Shown: one piece after another, positions 1 to 8,044 of the stretch
Layout of the letters: the number at the start of each line of letters is the position of its first letter
Position numbering within the stretch: position 1 is the first letter of the stretch
Source: Companilactobacillus farciminis KCTC 3681 = DSM 20184
GTDB lineage: Bacteria > Bacillota > Bacilli > Lactobacillales > Lactobacillaceae
DNA length: 64,000 nucleotides
Direction: 5' to 3'
Assembly: GCF_002706745.1 (NCBI RefSeq)
Contig: NZ_CP017702.1
Span: forward strand, 682,001-746,000
Program-made: the position numbers and the translations under genes
Notes under the pieces: generated by a model
Databases searched by the model: none
Told to the model about the DNA's origin: nothing
What the model saw: the letters and a program-made list of their open reading frames with translations, nothing else

Positions 1-521
1 TCCATGATTCCGGAATTAACGCCGATGTATTTATTTTCGTTTTGTTGGCCCATCTTAACGAGGTCGATTTGGTCGATTCCTAAGTTGAAGACGTCATTTA
101 AGATATTACCCATTAGTAATTCGATTGAAGCAGAAGATGACAATCCAGCGCCATCCGGCAAGTTACCATGAACGTAAATGTTGAAGCCGTGGTCAATCTT
201 GTAGCCAGCTTGTTGAATTAAATAAATCATCCCTTTAAGATAATTTGACCAGTTATCTGCTTTTTTATAAGTTAAGTCGTCTAAAGTGACTGAAATAATT
301 CCTGTGTCTGGCAAATTAGCGGAATACATTTGAATTGTTTTGTCGTCTCGATTACCAAAAGCAGCGTAAGTTCCTAAACTGATAGCACATGGGAAGACGT
401 TACCACCGTTGTAGTCAGTGTGTTCACCGATTAGATTGATTCTACCAGGTGAGAAGAAGAGCTTTTCAGCAGTTTCGTTAAAAATATCTTGATATCCTTG
501 TAAAATTTCTTTCGTATCCAT
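1..521 (-). CDS. galK: Galactokinase, N-terminal 173 residues (runs off the window edge)
   Basis: GalK phosphorylates alpha-D-galactose to galactose-1-phosphate in the Leloir pathway. The reverse-strand translation begins MDTKEILQGYQDIF and contains the galactokinase signature FSPGRINLIGEHTDYNGG near residues 20-40. The GHMP-kinase ATP loop appears as NLPDGAGLSSSAS. The ATG at 519-521 is preceded by a GGAG ribosome site. The gene is cut by the window edge, so the C-terminal half cannot be judged. A good cre box lies 41 bp upstream, which fits carbon catabolite control. The identification is secure from two independent motifs. Confidence 0.93.
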   Translation of the reverse strand, partial: MDTKEILQGYQDIFNETAEKLFFSPGRINLIGEHTDYNGGNVFPCAISLGTYAAFGNRDDKTIQMYSANLPDTGIISVTLDDLTYKKADNWSNYLKGMIYLIQQAGYKIDHGFNIYVHGNLPDGAGLSSSASIELLMGNILNDVFNLGIDQIDLVKMGQQNENKYIGVNSGIM

Positions 522-561
522 AATCATTCTCCATTTTTACTAAATATTTACTTAACAAAAA

Positions 562-575
562 TGATAGCGCTTTCC
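562..575. promoter_or_regulatory. cre (CcpA) box upstream of galK
   Basis: The 14-mer TGATAGCGCTTTCC matches the catabolite-responsive element consensus TGWAARCGYTWWCW except at position 4 and the last base. It lies between divergent galK and degV, so CcpA repression of galK is the natural inference. Confidence 0.6.
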
Positions 576-670
576 GATAACTAAAACAAGTAGTATAGAT
601 TTAATTATTCCTATAAAATGTTATTATTATATGCATGAGTGCCCATACTGGAAAAAAGAGGAAGAATTCA

Positions 671-1537
671 ATGAAAACGGCAGTGGTAACTGATACAGCG
701 TCTTATTTGACACCCGAACAAATTAAAAAATATAACATTACTGTTTTACCAATTACAGTTATTTTGGGGAATAAGCAGTACAAAGAAACTGAGGAATTAA
801 CAGACCAAGAATTCTTTGATTATTTGCGTAACGAAAAAGAATTGCCAACGACTTCTCAAGTATCAATGGGACAAATTCAAGAAGCCTATGACCGTCTAGT
901 TGATGAGGGCTATGACACGATTATTTCGATTCACTTGTCATTAGGGATTACTTCCTTTATGGACAATTTGAGAATGTTCGTTAAGAGCTATGACAAGGCT
1001 AAAGTTTATCCATTCGATTCTATGGCCGCCAGTGGTGCAGAAGCTGACTTAGTCATGATGGCAGGATTACTTGCGCAACAAGGCGTTGAACCCACTGAAA
1101 TAATTAAACGTTTGGAAAATTTAAGAGATTCTACACACATTTTGTTTGCTGTCGATGACTTGAAGCACTTGAGTAGAACCGGACGTCTAAGCAACCATTC
1201 TGCTATTATTGGTAGTTTGTTGAATGTGAAGCCGTTGTTGACTTTTAAAGATGGTAAGATTTATGCGATTGCCAAAGAAAGAACCATGCACCGTGCTTAC
1301 AGAATGATTGCTACAGAAATTAAGAAATATACAGAAGAACACCCTGATTGGAATTTGCACATTACTGTTGTTGATTCTAACAACCGTGAAATGCTAGATA
1401 AGTGGTCGAATGATTTCCAAAAAGATTTTCCTAAAGCTAGAATTTCTAAGAGCCATTTAGGACCAGCTATTAGTGTTCACACCGGTGAAAAGACTATGGG
1501 TGTCGTCTGGGATAAGGATTTTGAAAATGAAAACTAG
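671..1537 (+). CDS. DegV-family protein (FakB-like fatty-acid-binding)
   Basis: DegV/FakB proteins bind a fatty acid and present it to the kinase FakA, feeding exogenous fatty acids into phospholipid synthesis. The N-terminus MKTAVVTDTASYLTPEQ and the segment HILFAVDDLKHLSRTGRLS are typical of the family. The length of 288 residues is normal. The ATG at 671 is chosen because AAGAGGAAG lies just upstream; an in-frame ATG at 635 lacks a comparable site. The last 11 bp overlap the following VOC gene, which implies translational coupling. A second paralogue lies at 9268-10104. The ligand is not visible from sequence. Confidence 0.85.
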   Translation: MKTAVVTDTASYLTPEQIKKYNITVLPITVILGNKQYKETEELTDQEFFDYLRNEKELPTTSQVSMGQIQEAYDRLVDEGYDTIISIHLSLGITSFMDNLRMFVKSYDKAKVYPFDSMAASGAEADLVMMAGLLAQQGVEPTEIIKRLENLRDSTHILFAVDDLKHLSRTGRLSNHSAIIGSLLNVKPLLTFKDGKIYAIAKERTMHRAYRMIATEIKKYTEEHPDWNLHITVVDSNNREMLDKWSNDFQKDFPKARISKSHLGPAISVHTGEKTMGVVWDKDFENEN

Positions 1538-1877
1538 AGTTGTATTGTACGTCAATGATGTTGATATGAGTGTTGATTTTTGGACAATGGAGTTTGGTGG
1601 CGAAGTCTCTGATCGTCAAACTTTAAATGGTGGCTATCAAAATGTCATCGTTAAAGTTTCATCAGAAATGGAATTGTCGATTTTTCCCAAAGACTATATC
1701 CAAATTTACGCTCCAGAAATTCCTGAGACTGTGCCATCATTGATGTTCTTCTCAGAAGACTTTTATCATTTGCATGAAGAAATTTTGAGTGCCAGTGAGA
1801 TCAGTGAAGTTAATGGTGTTTTGACCTTTAATTTCCAAGACCCTGAAGGCAATATGTTCGTCATGGCAAAAGCATAA
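1527..1877 (+). CDS. VOC (glyoxalase/bleomycin-resistance fold) protein
   Basis: This 116-residue protein begins MKTRVVLYVNDVDMSVDFW, where a short beta strand is followed by the helix typical of vicinal-oxygen-chelate proteins. It ends with FQDPEGNMFVMAKA, the usual C-terminal VOC strand (DPxGN). The ATG at 1527 lies inside the end of degV, so the two genes form a coupled pair. An upstream in-frame start would add residues read from the degV sequence and is not credible. Substrate and metal dependence cannot be inferred; many small VOC proteins have no assigned reaction. Confidence 0.72.
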   Translation: MKTRVVLYVNDVDMSVDFWTMEFGGEVSDRQTLNGGYQNVIVKVSSEMELSIFPKDYIQIYAPEIPETVPSLMFFSEDFYHLHEEILSASEISEVNGVLTFNFQDPEGNMFVMAKA

Positions 1878-1879
1878 GG

Positions 1880-1907
1880 TGAGTCCATTGTGGATTCATC
1901 TTTTTTT
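1880..1907 (+). terminator. Intrinsic terminator after the degV-VOC pair
   Basis: TGAGTCCA and TGGATTCA form an 8-bp stem with one G-T pair and a 3-nt loop, followed by a run of seven Ts. Confidence 0.75.
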
Positions 1908-1942
1908 GTACGATTCGTCCAGTTATTAGGCATAGTTTTTGT

Positions 1943-1971
1943 TTGCACAAGTTTTCGCATGACAATACAAT
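1943..1971 (+). promoter_or_regulatory. Sigma-A promoter for the GntR gene
   Basis: TTGCAC (1943-1948) and TACAAT (1966-1971) are separated by 17 bp and lie just upstream of the gene at 2000. Confidence 0.6.
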
Positions 1972-1999
1972 TTAAACAAGTGTCAGAAAGGAAACTATT

Positions 2000-2707
2000 A
2001 TGAATACTTTACATGAGCGATTGATGGATCAATTAACTAGTTACATTCAAACATTGCCAGCAAATACTAAATTACTTTCTGAAAGACAATTAGCGGATAA
2101 ATATCAAGTTTCACGCAATACTGTTCGTTTGGCGTTATTGGATTTGGAATCAACTGGGTTAGTTCGCCGAGTTCAAGGTCAGGGTACTTTTGTCAATCGA
2201 ATCAATCTTCAAAGTGACCTCGGCAGCAGCTATAAATTTGGCCAGCAAATGCGGCTGTTAGGGAAAATTCCTAGTACGAAGATTATTAGTTTTGAAGAAA
2301 AAGATGTTAATGCTTATTTTGCTAAAAACCTCAATTTAGAAATTGGTGAAAAGATATATAAAGTCAGGCGATTGCGTTTAGCTGACGATGAACCGATGAT
2401 GTTGGAGAGAAGCTTTTTGCCGGTGAAGTTATTTCCAAATTTGACTAAAGAAATGCTTGAAAATGATTCGATGTATAACGTCTTTGAACAAGAATTTGAC
2501 GAAAAAATCGATTACGCTGACGAGTATTTTTCAGCCGATGTTATTAGTAATTGTGACTGTGAATTTATGCAGTTAAAACCGGGAACGCCGTGTTTGCATT
2601 TGGAAAGAAAAACTTATGATGAACAAAAGCACATTATTGAGTTTACTTTGAGTACTGCTCGCAGTGATGAATTTGCTTATCATGTTAGACATAATTTAGA
2701 AAATTAA
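2000..2707 (+). CDS. GntR-family regulator, HutC/UTRA subfamily
   Basis: The protein is a predicted one-component transcription factor of 235 residues. Residues 1-70 form a GntR winged helix-turn-helix with the signature LSERQLADKYQVSRNTVRLAL followed by VRRVQGQGTFV. Residues about 90-230 form a UTRA ligand-binding domain (RRLRLADDEPMMLERSFLP, CLHLERKTYD). The ATG has a good AGAAAGGAAA site. UTRA repressors of this type usually sense sugar phosphates or related metabolites. The gene converges on scrA and might regulate sugar genes, but scrR is the more obvious regulator of the sucrose locus. The actual target is unknown. Confidence 0.85.
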   Translation: MNTLHERLMDQLTSYIQTLPANTKLLSERQLADKYQVSRNTVRLALLDLESTGLVRRVQGQGTFVNRINLQSDLGSSYKFGQQMRLLGKIPSTKIISFEEKDVNAYFAKNLNLEIGEKIYKVRRLRLADDEPMMLERSFLPVKLFPNLTKEMLENDSMYNVFEQEFDEKIDYADEYFSADVISNCDCEFMQLKPGTPCLHLERKTYDEQKHIIEFTLSTARSDEFAYHVRHNLEN

Positions 2708-2711
2708 AAAA

Positions 2712-2743
2712 GATGCTGAAAATTAGATCGGCATCTTTTTTTT
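2712..2743. terminator. Terminator between gntR and scrA
   Basis: GATGCTGA (2712-2719) pairs with TCGGCATC (2728-2735) with one wobble pair, followed by a run of Ts. The preceding run of As lets it act on the minus strand after scrA too. Confidence 0.75.
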
Positions 2744-2766
2744 GCGCTTATTTGATTTATGAAGGA

Positions 2767-4713
2767 TTAAGCAGTAGCAACCGGAGTTGTTTCAAGTGTT
2801 GGTTTAGTTAAAGCCACGATGTCATCACCTGAAGTGACATCAGATTTGTTCAAACGGTCGACGTCTGAATAAGTTGCACTGTTAGTTACGACGACCATAA
2901 CAGTTGTGTCGTAGCCAGCAGCTTGAATCTTTTGTAGATCGAAAGTTCCTAATAAATCACCTTTATTGACGTGTTGTCCTTGTGTGACGTTAGAAGTGAA
3001 GTATTGTCCTTTGAGATCAACTGTATCAATTCCTAAGTGAATCAAAATTTCGGCACCATCATCAGTTTGAATTCCGTAGGCGTGTTTTGTTTCATAGGCC
3101 ACAGTCAAAATTCCGTCAGCTACGGCATAGACGTTACCATCGTTAGGTTTGATGGCAGCACCTTTACCCATAATTTCAGCTGAGAAAACTTGGTCGTTAA
3201 CTTCGGATAAATTGATCAATTCACCACTGACTGGAGCAGCAATCATTTCGTCAGCGACTTCGATGTCTTTTCCTTCAGAAACAGGAGTGGCAGTCGTTAC
3301 TTTGTCGAATTTTTTACCGTAGGCGTATGTCAAAGTGAATCCTAAGGCGATACTGATAATGATACTGATGAAGAATGGTAGATAAGACTTAGGTGGTAGG
3401 GAGATGAAACCGATAATTCCGGCAGCACCTAAGGCACTGGATAAGACGTGGAAAATACCGATGATGATTGAAGAAATACCTGAAGCAATCATGGCACAGA
3501 AGAATGGGTAGCGAAGTTTCAAGTTAACACCAAAGATTGCAGGTTCAGTAATTCCTAGTAAAGCTGAAACACCAGCTGAAGAAGCTAGTCCTTTTTGCTT
3601 TTCATTTTTAGAGATAAAGAAGACAGCTAGACAGGCAGCACCTTGAGCAGCATTGGCCATTGAAGCGATTGGGAAGATGAAGTCTCCACCAGTTTTGGCA
3701 ATATTAGTTAGTAATTGAGTTTCAATAGCGGGGAAACTTTGGTGCAATCCAGTAACTACGATAGGTGAGTAGAAAGTACCAAAGATAGCTGTACCGATAA
3801 AGCCGGTTGTGTTGTACATCCAAACGATACCGTTAGTTAAAGCATCTGACAATGTTCTCATAACTGGTCCGACACCGATGAAAGTCAACAAGCCAGTGAT
3901 GATAACGGCAATTAACGGTGTAAAGATAAAGTCTGGTGTAGCAGGCATGTGTTTGTGAAGCCATTTTTCAATTGTAGCAAGTATCCAAGAAACAGCTAGA
4001 ACTGGTAAAACTTGTCCTTGATATCCAGCTTGAGCAACGTCCATACCGAAGATATTCCAGTAAGCCATCTTGCCAGAAGCCATCACATTAGCAACGTCAT
4101 AACCACTAACTAAACTAGGCATAACCATTGCCATACCGATAGCGGCACCAAGATAAGGATTACCACCAAAACGTTTCGTAGCAGAAAATCCAATCAAAAT
4201 TGGCATGAAAGTAAATGGTGCAGAAGCTAGTAAATTGATCAGTTCAGAAACACCTTTTAAGCCGGGATACATTTGAACGACTGATTGAGCCCCGAAGAGG
4301 TCTTGAGAAGTCAAAACATTGTTCAAAGCCATCAATAAACCACCAGCGACTAAAGCAGGAATCAAAGGTACGAAAATATCAGAAAGAAGTTTAACCAAAG
4401 CCATTACGGGGTTAGCTTTTTTGCCGTCAGTGGCAAGGTTTTTCAAGTCGTCGGGTGTGACTTCTTTTAAGCCAGTTTTTTTGATGAAGAAGGCATAAAC
4501 CTTATCAACATCACCAGGTCCGATAATGATTTGATATTGGCCGTTGATACTGAAAGTACCCTTGACGTCATCATCATTGTCCAAACCTTTTTGGTCGATT
4601 TTTTTAACATCTTTAACTACTAATCTCAATCGAGTAGCACAGTGGGCAGCAGCAATTAAGTTATCTTTGCCAACGTATTTGATTACTCGATCAGCAACTT
4701 GTTCATGATTCAT
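2767..4713 (-). CDS. scrA: Sucrose-type PTS permease EIIBCA
   Basis: The protein transports and phosphorylates a disaccharide, probably sucrose, at the membrane. Its 648 residues hold EIIB at 1-85 with phosphocysteine C25 in [13 protein letters not shown] follows at about 105-460 with many hydrophobic segments ([32 protein letters not shown]). A C-terminal EIIA of the glucose type spans about 485-635, with the active histidine near 559 in [13 protein letters not shown] strong AGGAGG site sits 8 bp before the ATG. Sucrose specificity is inferred from the divergent scrB-scrR genes and shared operator pattern. Trehalose or another glucoside cannot be excluded on sequence alone. Confidence 0.87.
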   Translation of the reverse strand: MNHEQVADRVIKYVGKDNLIAAAHCATRLRLVVKDVKKIDQKGLDNDDDVKGTFSINGQYQIIIGPGDVDKVYAFFIKKTGLKEVTPDDLKNLATDGKKANPVMALVKLLSDIFVPLIPALVAGGLLMALNNVLTSQDLFGAQSVVQMYPGLKGVSELINLLASAPFTFMPILIGFSATKRFGGNPYLGAAIGMAMVMPSLVSGYDVANVMASGKMAYWNIFGMDVAQAGYQGQVLPVLAVSWILATIEKWLHKHMPATPDFIFTPLIAVIITGLLTFIGVGPVMRTLSDALTNGIVWMYNTTGFIGTAIFGTFYSPIVVTGLHQSFPAIETQLLTNIAKTGGDFIFPIASMANAAQGAACLAVFFISKNEKQKGLASSAGVSALLGITEPAIFGVNLKLRYPFFCAMIASGISSIIIGIFHVLSSALGAAGIIGFISLPPKSYLPFFISIIISIALGFTLTYAYGKKFDKVTTATPVSEGKDIEVADEMIAAPVSGELINLSEVNDQVFSAEIMGKGAAIKPNDGNVYAVADGILTVAYETKHAYGIQTDDGAEILIHLGIDTVDLKGQYFTSNVTQGQHVNKGDLLGTFDLQKIQAAGYDTTVMVVVTNSATYSDVDRLNKSDVTSGDDIVALTKPTLETTPVATA

Positions 4714-4737
4714 GATACGTTCCTCCTAAAAAATACA

Positions 4738-4751
4738 TGTAAGCGCTTTTC
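4738..4751. promoter_or_regulatory. cre box upstream of scrA
   Basis: TGTAAGCGCTTTTC is close to the CcpA consensus and lies 24 bp from the scrA start codon, downstream of its promoter. Roadblock repression by CcpA is the inference. Confidence 0.7.
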
Positions 4752-4759
4752 GTAATTTA

Positions 4760-4787
4760 ATAATACCTGCTTTTTAGAAAATGTCAA
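4760..4787 (-). promoter_or_regulatory. scrA promoter
   Basis: On the minus strand TTGACA (4787-4782) and TATTAT (4765-4760) are separated by 16 bp. The -35 box lies within the first LacI-type operator. Confidence 0.6.
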
Positions 4788-4797
4788 ACGTTTATCA
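4782..4797. promoter_or_regulatory. LacI-type (ScrR) operator 1
   Basis: TGTCAAACGTTTATCA is a near-palindrome centred on CG. It matches operator 2 in the pattern TGTnAAACGnTTnnCA and covers the scrA -35 box. Confidence 0.65.
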
Positions 4798-4859
4798 AAA
4801 ATAATTTGATTGTTTAATTGGGAATCAGAGAGCACGTTTAGAATAACAATTGTTATAAA

Positions 4860-4875
4860 TGTTAAACGATTGACA
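4860..4875. promoter_or_regulatory. LacI-type (ScrR) operator 2
   Basis: TGTTAAACGATTGACA shares the pattern TGTnAAACGnTTnnCA with operator 1, 78 bp away, and its last bases form the scrB -35 box. Confidence 0.65.
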
Positions 4876-4899
4876 ATTTGTAGTAAAAGCGGTTACAAT
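4870..4899 (+). promoter_or_regulatory. scrB promoter with overlapping cre-like site
   Basis: TTGACA (4870-4875) and TACAAT (4894-4899) are 18 bp apart. A cre-like sequence TAAAAGCGGTTACA (4884-4897) overlaps the -10 box. Confidence 0.65.
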
Positions 4900-4931
4900 G
4901 ATAACTAATCAAGGAAAGTCGAGTTAGAACA

Positions 4932-6359
4932 ATGATTACAAAATGGACGACAAAATTAAGATACTTACCATATAAGGATTGGCCAGCGGAACAAATCGCT
5001 GATATCAAACAAAATATCAATAATTCTCACTGGCGTCTGGGTTATCACATTCAACCTAGTAGTGGATTGATGAACGATCCAAATGGTTTTTCTTATTTCA
5101 ATAACCAGTGGCATTTGTTTTATCAATCGTTTCCTTACGGACCAGTGCATGGTTTGAAAAATTGGACCCACTTAACTTCTAAAGACTTAGTAAATTGGCA
5201 AGATCACGGACCAGCACTGTTGCCTGGGGATGCTCAAGATAGTCACGGTGCATATTCTGGTTCAGGTATCGTCGTTGATGACAAATTATTTCTAATGTAT
5301 ACCGGAAATGTCAGAGACAAAGACTGGGTCAGACATCCTAAACAAGATGGTGCGTGGTTGGACAAAAATAATCACTTACAAAAAATTGCGACACCATTGA
5401 TCGACCAAGTTAAATCAGGTTTCACTGACCATTTCCGTGATCCCCAAATTATTGAACACGACGGCCAATATTATTGTTTGATTGGTGCTAGAAAAAAAGA
5501 TGACACTGGACACGTCTTAGTTTATCAAGCACCAAACGTCACAGGACCTTGGTCATACAAGACTGAATTGAAATTTACTGATGAACAAATGGGTTACATG
5601 ATTGAGTGTCCTAATTTAGTCTTTATTGATGACAAACCAGTGTTGATCTTTTGTCCACAAGGAATTTCTCAGGATGTTTTGAAGCATCAAAATATTTATC
5701 CTAATGCCTATGTAGTCGGAGAAGGTTTTGACTGGGATAAATTTGAATTCAGCAATCCTTCAACTATTAAGAATTTAGACGAAGGATTCGACGTTTATGC
5801 AACTCAAGCATTCAATGCTCCAGACGGTCGAGTTTTATCGATAAGTTGGATTGGATTGCCTGATACGACTTATCCAAGTGACGTTGAAGGCTGGGCGCAT
5901 TGTTATAGTTTAGTTAAGGAACTAAAACTCATCGGGGGACAACTTTATCAACAACCAGTAGTGGAAAACAATCAATTAGTCGAAGCAACTATCGACTCAA
6001 AAGAAATTTCAGCACAAACAAAAATTTCAGCTGCAGTTAGTGGTTTAGAGGGAACTATTAAAATCACGACTGAAGAGGCTGAAGAAATAAAAATAATTAT
6101 CGATGCTCCTAATGGTAAAATATTAGTTGACCGCACCAAGGCAGGAATTCCTTTTGCAACTGACTTTGGCACAACGAGAAATGCGAAAGTAACGAAAGGA
6201 ATCAAACAATTAGACTTGTATTTGGATAATACTGTTTTTGAATTGTACGTCAATAATGGTGAACTAGTCTTTACCGGTAGGATTTTCCCACAAGGAAAGA
6301 AGTTCTTCGTGGAATCTGATTTACCAGTTACAAAACAGCGGTTAAAGAAGATTTACTGA
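4932..6359 (+). CDS. scrB: Sucrose-6-phosphate hydrolase (GH32)
   Basis: The enzyme cleaves sucrose-6-phosphate, delivered by the PTS, into glucose-6-phosphate and fructose in the cytoplasm. All three GH32 signatures are present: LMNDPNG with nucleophile D49, FRDPQ with D170, and MIECPN with acid/base E225. The C-terminal beta-sandwich (about 345-475) ends with VFELYVNNGELVFTGRIFP. The 475-residue length is standard and no signal peptide is present. An AAGGA site lies a rather long 16 bp before the ATG. The family's usual N-terminus matches MITKWTTKLRYLPYKDW, which supports this start. scrR follows 11 bp later. Confidence 0.92.
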   Translation: MITKWTTKLRYLPYKDWPAEQIADIKQNINNSHWRLGYHIQPSSGLMNDPNGFSYFNNQWHLFYQSFPYGPVHGLKNWTHLTSKDLVNWQDHGPALLPGDAQDSHGAYSGSGIVVDDKLFLMYTGNVRDKDWVRHPKQDGAWLDKNNHLQKIATPLIDQVKSGFTDHFRDPQIIEHDGQYYCLIGARKKDDTGHVLVYQAPNVTGPWSYKTELKFTDEQMGYMIECPNLVFIDDKPVLIFCPQGISQDVLKHQNIYPNAYVVGEGFDWDKFEFSNPSTIKNLDEGFDVYATQAFNAPDGRVLSISWIGLPDTTYPSDVEGWAHCYSLVKELKLIGGQLYQQPVVENNQLVEATIDSKEISAQTKISAAVSGLEGTIKITTEEAEEIKIIIDAPNGKILVDRTKAGIPFATDFGTTRNAKVTKGIKQLDLYLDNTVFELYVNNGELVFTGRIFPQGKKFFVESDLPVTKQRLKKIY

Positions 6360-6370
6360 GAGGATAAGTT

Positions 6371-7351
6371 ATGGCGACACTAGATGATATTGCAAAACTA
6401 GCTGGGGTATCAGCAACGACCGTTTCACGAGTAATCAACAATTATGGTTCTTTATCAGAGAAGACCAAGACAAAAGTTTTCTCAGCGATGCAAGAACTCA
6501 ATTATCAACCCAATAGTTTAGCTCGCTCACTCAAAGGTAAGAAAACTCAATTGATTGGTGTGATCTTGCCTGGTGTCAGCAATCCATTCTTTGGACAGAT
6601 GGTGCAAGAAATCGAAGATCAACTGTTCAAAAAAGGTTTTAAGATGATTCTTTGTAACGCTGGAAACGACGCTCAAAAGGAAAGAGATTACTTACGAATG
6701 TTGATGGCAAATCGAGTTGACGGAATAATTGCTGGTTCGCACAATTTGGGAATTGAGGAATACCAAAAAGTCGGATTACCAATTATTTCCTTTGACCGTT
6801 ACTTGTCAGACAATGTTCCTATTGTCAGTTCCGATAATTATCAAGGTGGACAACTAGCAGCTCAATCGTTGATCAGCAGTGGCAGTAAGAATCCACAAAT
6901 CATCACTGGTTCTAATCGCCCCAACAGTCCGACAAATTCCCGTTTGACTGGGTTTAAAGACGTCTTAGAAAAACATGATTTATCCTACAATTTGATTGAA
7001 TTGCCATTCAGTTCATCGCCAAATATTAAAAGTCTCAAAATCAAAGAATTATTGACCAATAAAAAAATCGACGGTATTTTTTGTACCGACGACTTAACAG
7101 CTTTGTTAGTTAAGCAACAAGCTCAAGCTCTGAATTTACAAATTCCAACCGATATTCGTTTAGTTGGTTATGATGGGACTAATTTCATTCAAAACTACCA
7201 TCCCGAATTGACAACTATCATGCAGCCGATTACTGATATCGTAACGATGATGATCGACTTGTTGTTGAAACGAATCGATGATCCAGATTGTCAGTTGGAA
7301 AAAAATTATGTTTTGCCCGTTAAATTGATCATGGGAAAAACCACTTTATAA
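6371..7351 (+). CDS. scrR: LacI-family repressor of the sucrose locus
   Basis: The predicted repressor has 326 residues. The N-terminal LacI helix-turn-helix reads MATLDDIAKLAGVSATTVSRVINN, followed by the hinge YQPNSLARSLKGKKT. A periplasmic-binding-protein-like domain covers residues 60-325 (GVILPGVSNPFF, DLTALLVKQQAQ). It is co-transcribed with scrB and probably binds the two CG-centred 16-bp operators in the scrA-scrB interval. Release by sucrose-6-phosphate or fructose is family knowledge, not visible here. Confidence 0.85.
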   Translation: MATLDDIAKLAGVSATTVSRVINNYGSLSEKTKTKVFSAMQELNYQPNSLARSLKGKKTQLIGVILPGVSNPFFGQMVQEIEDQLFKKGFKMILCNAGNDAQKERDYLRMLMANRVDGIIAGSHNLGIEEYQKVGLPIISFDRYLSDNVPIVSSDNYQGGQLAAQSLISSGSKNPQIITGSNRPNSPTNSRLTGFKDVLEKHDLSYNLIELPFSSSPNIKSLKIKELLTNKKIDGIFCTDDLTALLVKQQAQALNLQIPTDIRLVGYDGTNFIQNYHPELTTIMQPITDIVTMMIDLLLKRIDDPDCQLEKNYVLPVKLIMGKTTL

Positions 7352-7413
7352 AATAAAGTATTTTGCATTTCTTAGTTATCTATAAGTGAATGTAAGGTAC
7401 TTTATTTTTTTGA
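7351..7413 (+). terminator. Probable terminator after scrR
   Basis: AAATAAAGTA (7351-7360) pairs with TACTTTATTT (7398-7407), and Ts follow. The 37-nt loop is long, so confidence is moderate. Confidence 0.5.
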
Positions 7414-7465
7414 AAATGCTTATAAAACTTATATGATACAATGAGAACCGAATTTGGAGGTACTT

Positions 7466-8044
7466 ATGGAAAATATCTTAGTTGTTGAAGATGATGCGGA
7501 ATTTAACCGTATTATGTGTACGTATTTACTGCGTAATGGATATAGTGTACAAGGATATCAAGATCCGATGGAAGCTTTTGATAAGTTCTATACTAATAAG
7601 TATTCTTTGATAATTTCCGATATAATGATGCCCAAAATTAATGGATTTGATTTCGTTAAAGATATTCGTGAGAAAGACAGTGAAATTCCAATTTTATTCA
7701 TAACAGCATTGGATGACTTTGGTTCAAAACAGAGAGGTTTTCACGAAGGTATCGACGATTATATGGTCAAACCGATAGATATGGATGAAATGGCTATTTA
7801 CAACGATGGCAAGGAAATCGATATCTCGCCAAGAGAATTTACAGTCCTTTTTAAACTATTGTCACATCCTAAAAAGATTTTTACCCGAAGTGATCTGATG
7901 GGGGAATTTACAGGGATGATGGATGATAATAGTTTGAGAACAGTTGATGTTTACATTACAAAATTACGAAAATTATTTGCTGAAACTGATAGTTTTAAGA
8001 TAGTTACATTTCATGGATTTGGATACAAGGCGGTGATCAAATGA
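7466..8044 (+). CDS. OmpR-family response regulator lacking the receiver-effector linker
   Basis: The gene encodes the partner of the downstream histidine kinase. The receiver domain keeps D9, D10, phospho-acceptor D52 (IISDIMMP), T80 and K102 (YMVKPID). A winged-helix effector follows (SPREFTVLFKLLS, LRTVDVYITKLRKLF, FHGFGYKAV). The protein has only 192 residues against about 225-235 for the family. The text jumps from KPIDMDEMA straight to IYNDGKEIDIS, so about 30-35 residues are missing. These would form receiver helix alpha-5 and most of the effector N-terminal sheet. The reading frame is intact. GGAGG lies 5 bp before the ATG; an in-frame TTG at 7454 is too close to that site. The gene overlaps the kinase by 4 bp. 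Confidence 0.88.
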   Translation: MENILVVEDDAEFNRIMCTYLLRNGYSVQGYQDPMEAFDKFYTNKYSLIISDIMMPKINGFDFVKDIREKDSEIPILFITALDDFGSKQRGFHEGIDDYMVKPIDMDEMAIYNDGKEIDISPREFTVLFKLLSHPKKIFTRSDLMGEFTGMMDDNSLRTVDVYITKLRKLFAETDSFKIVTFHGFGYKAVIK

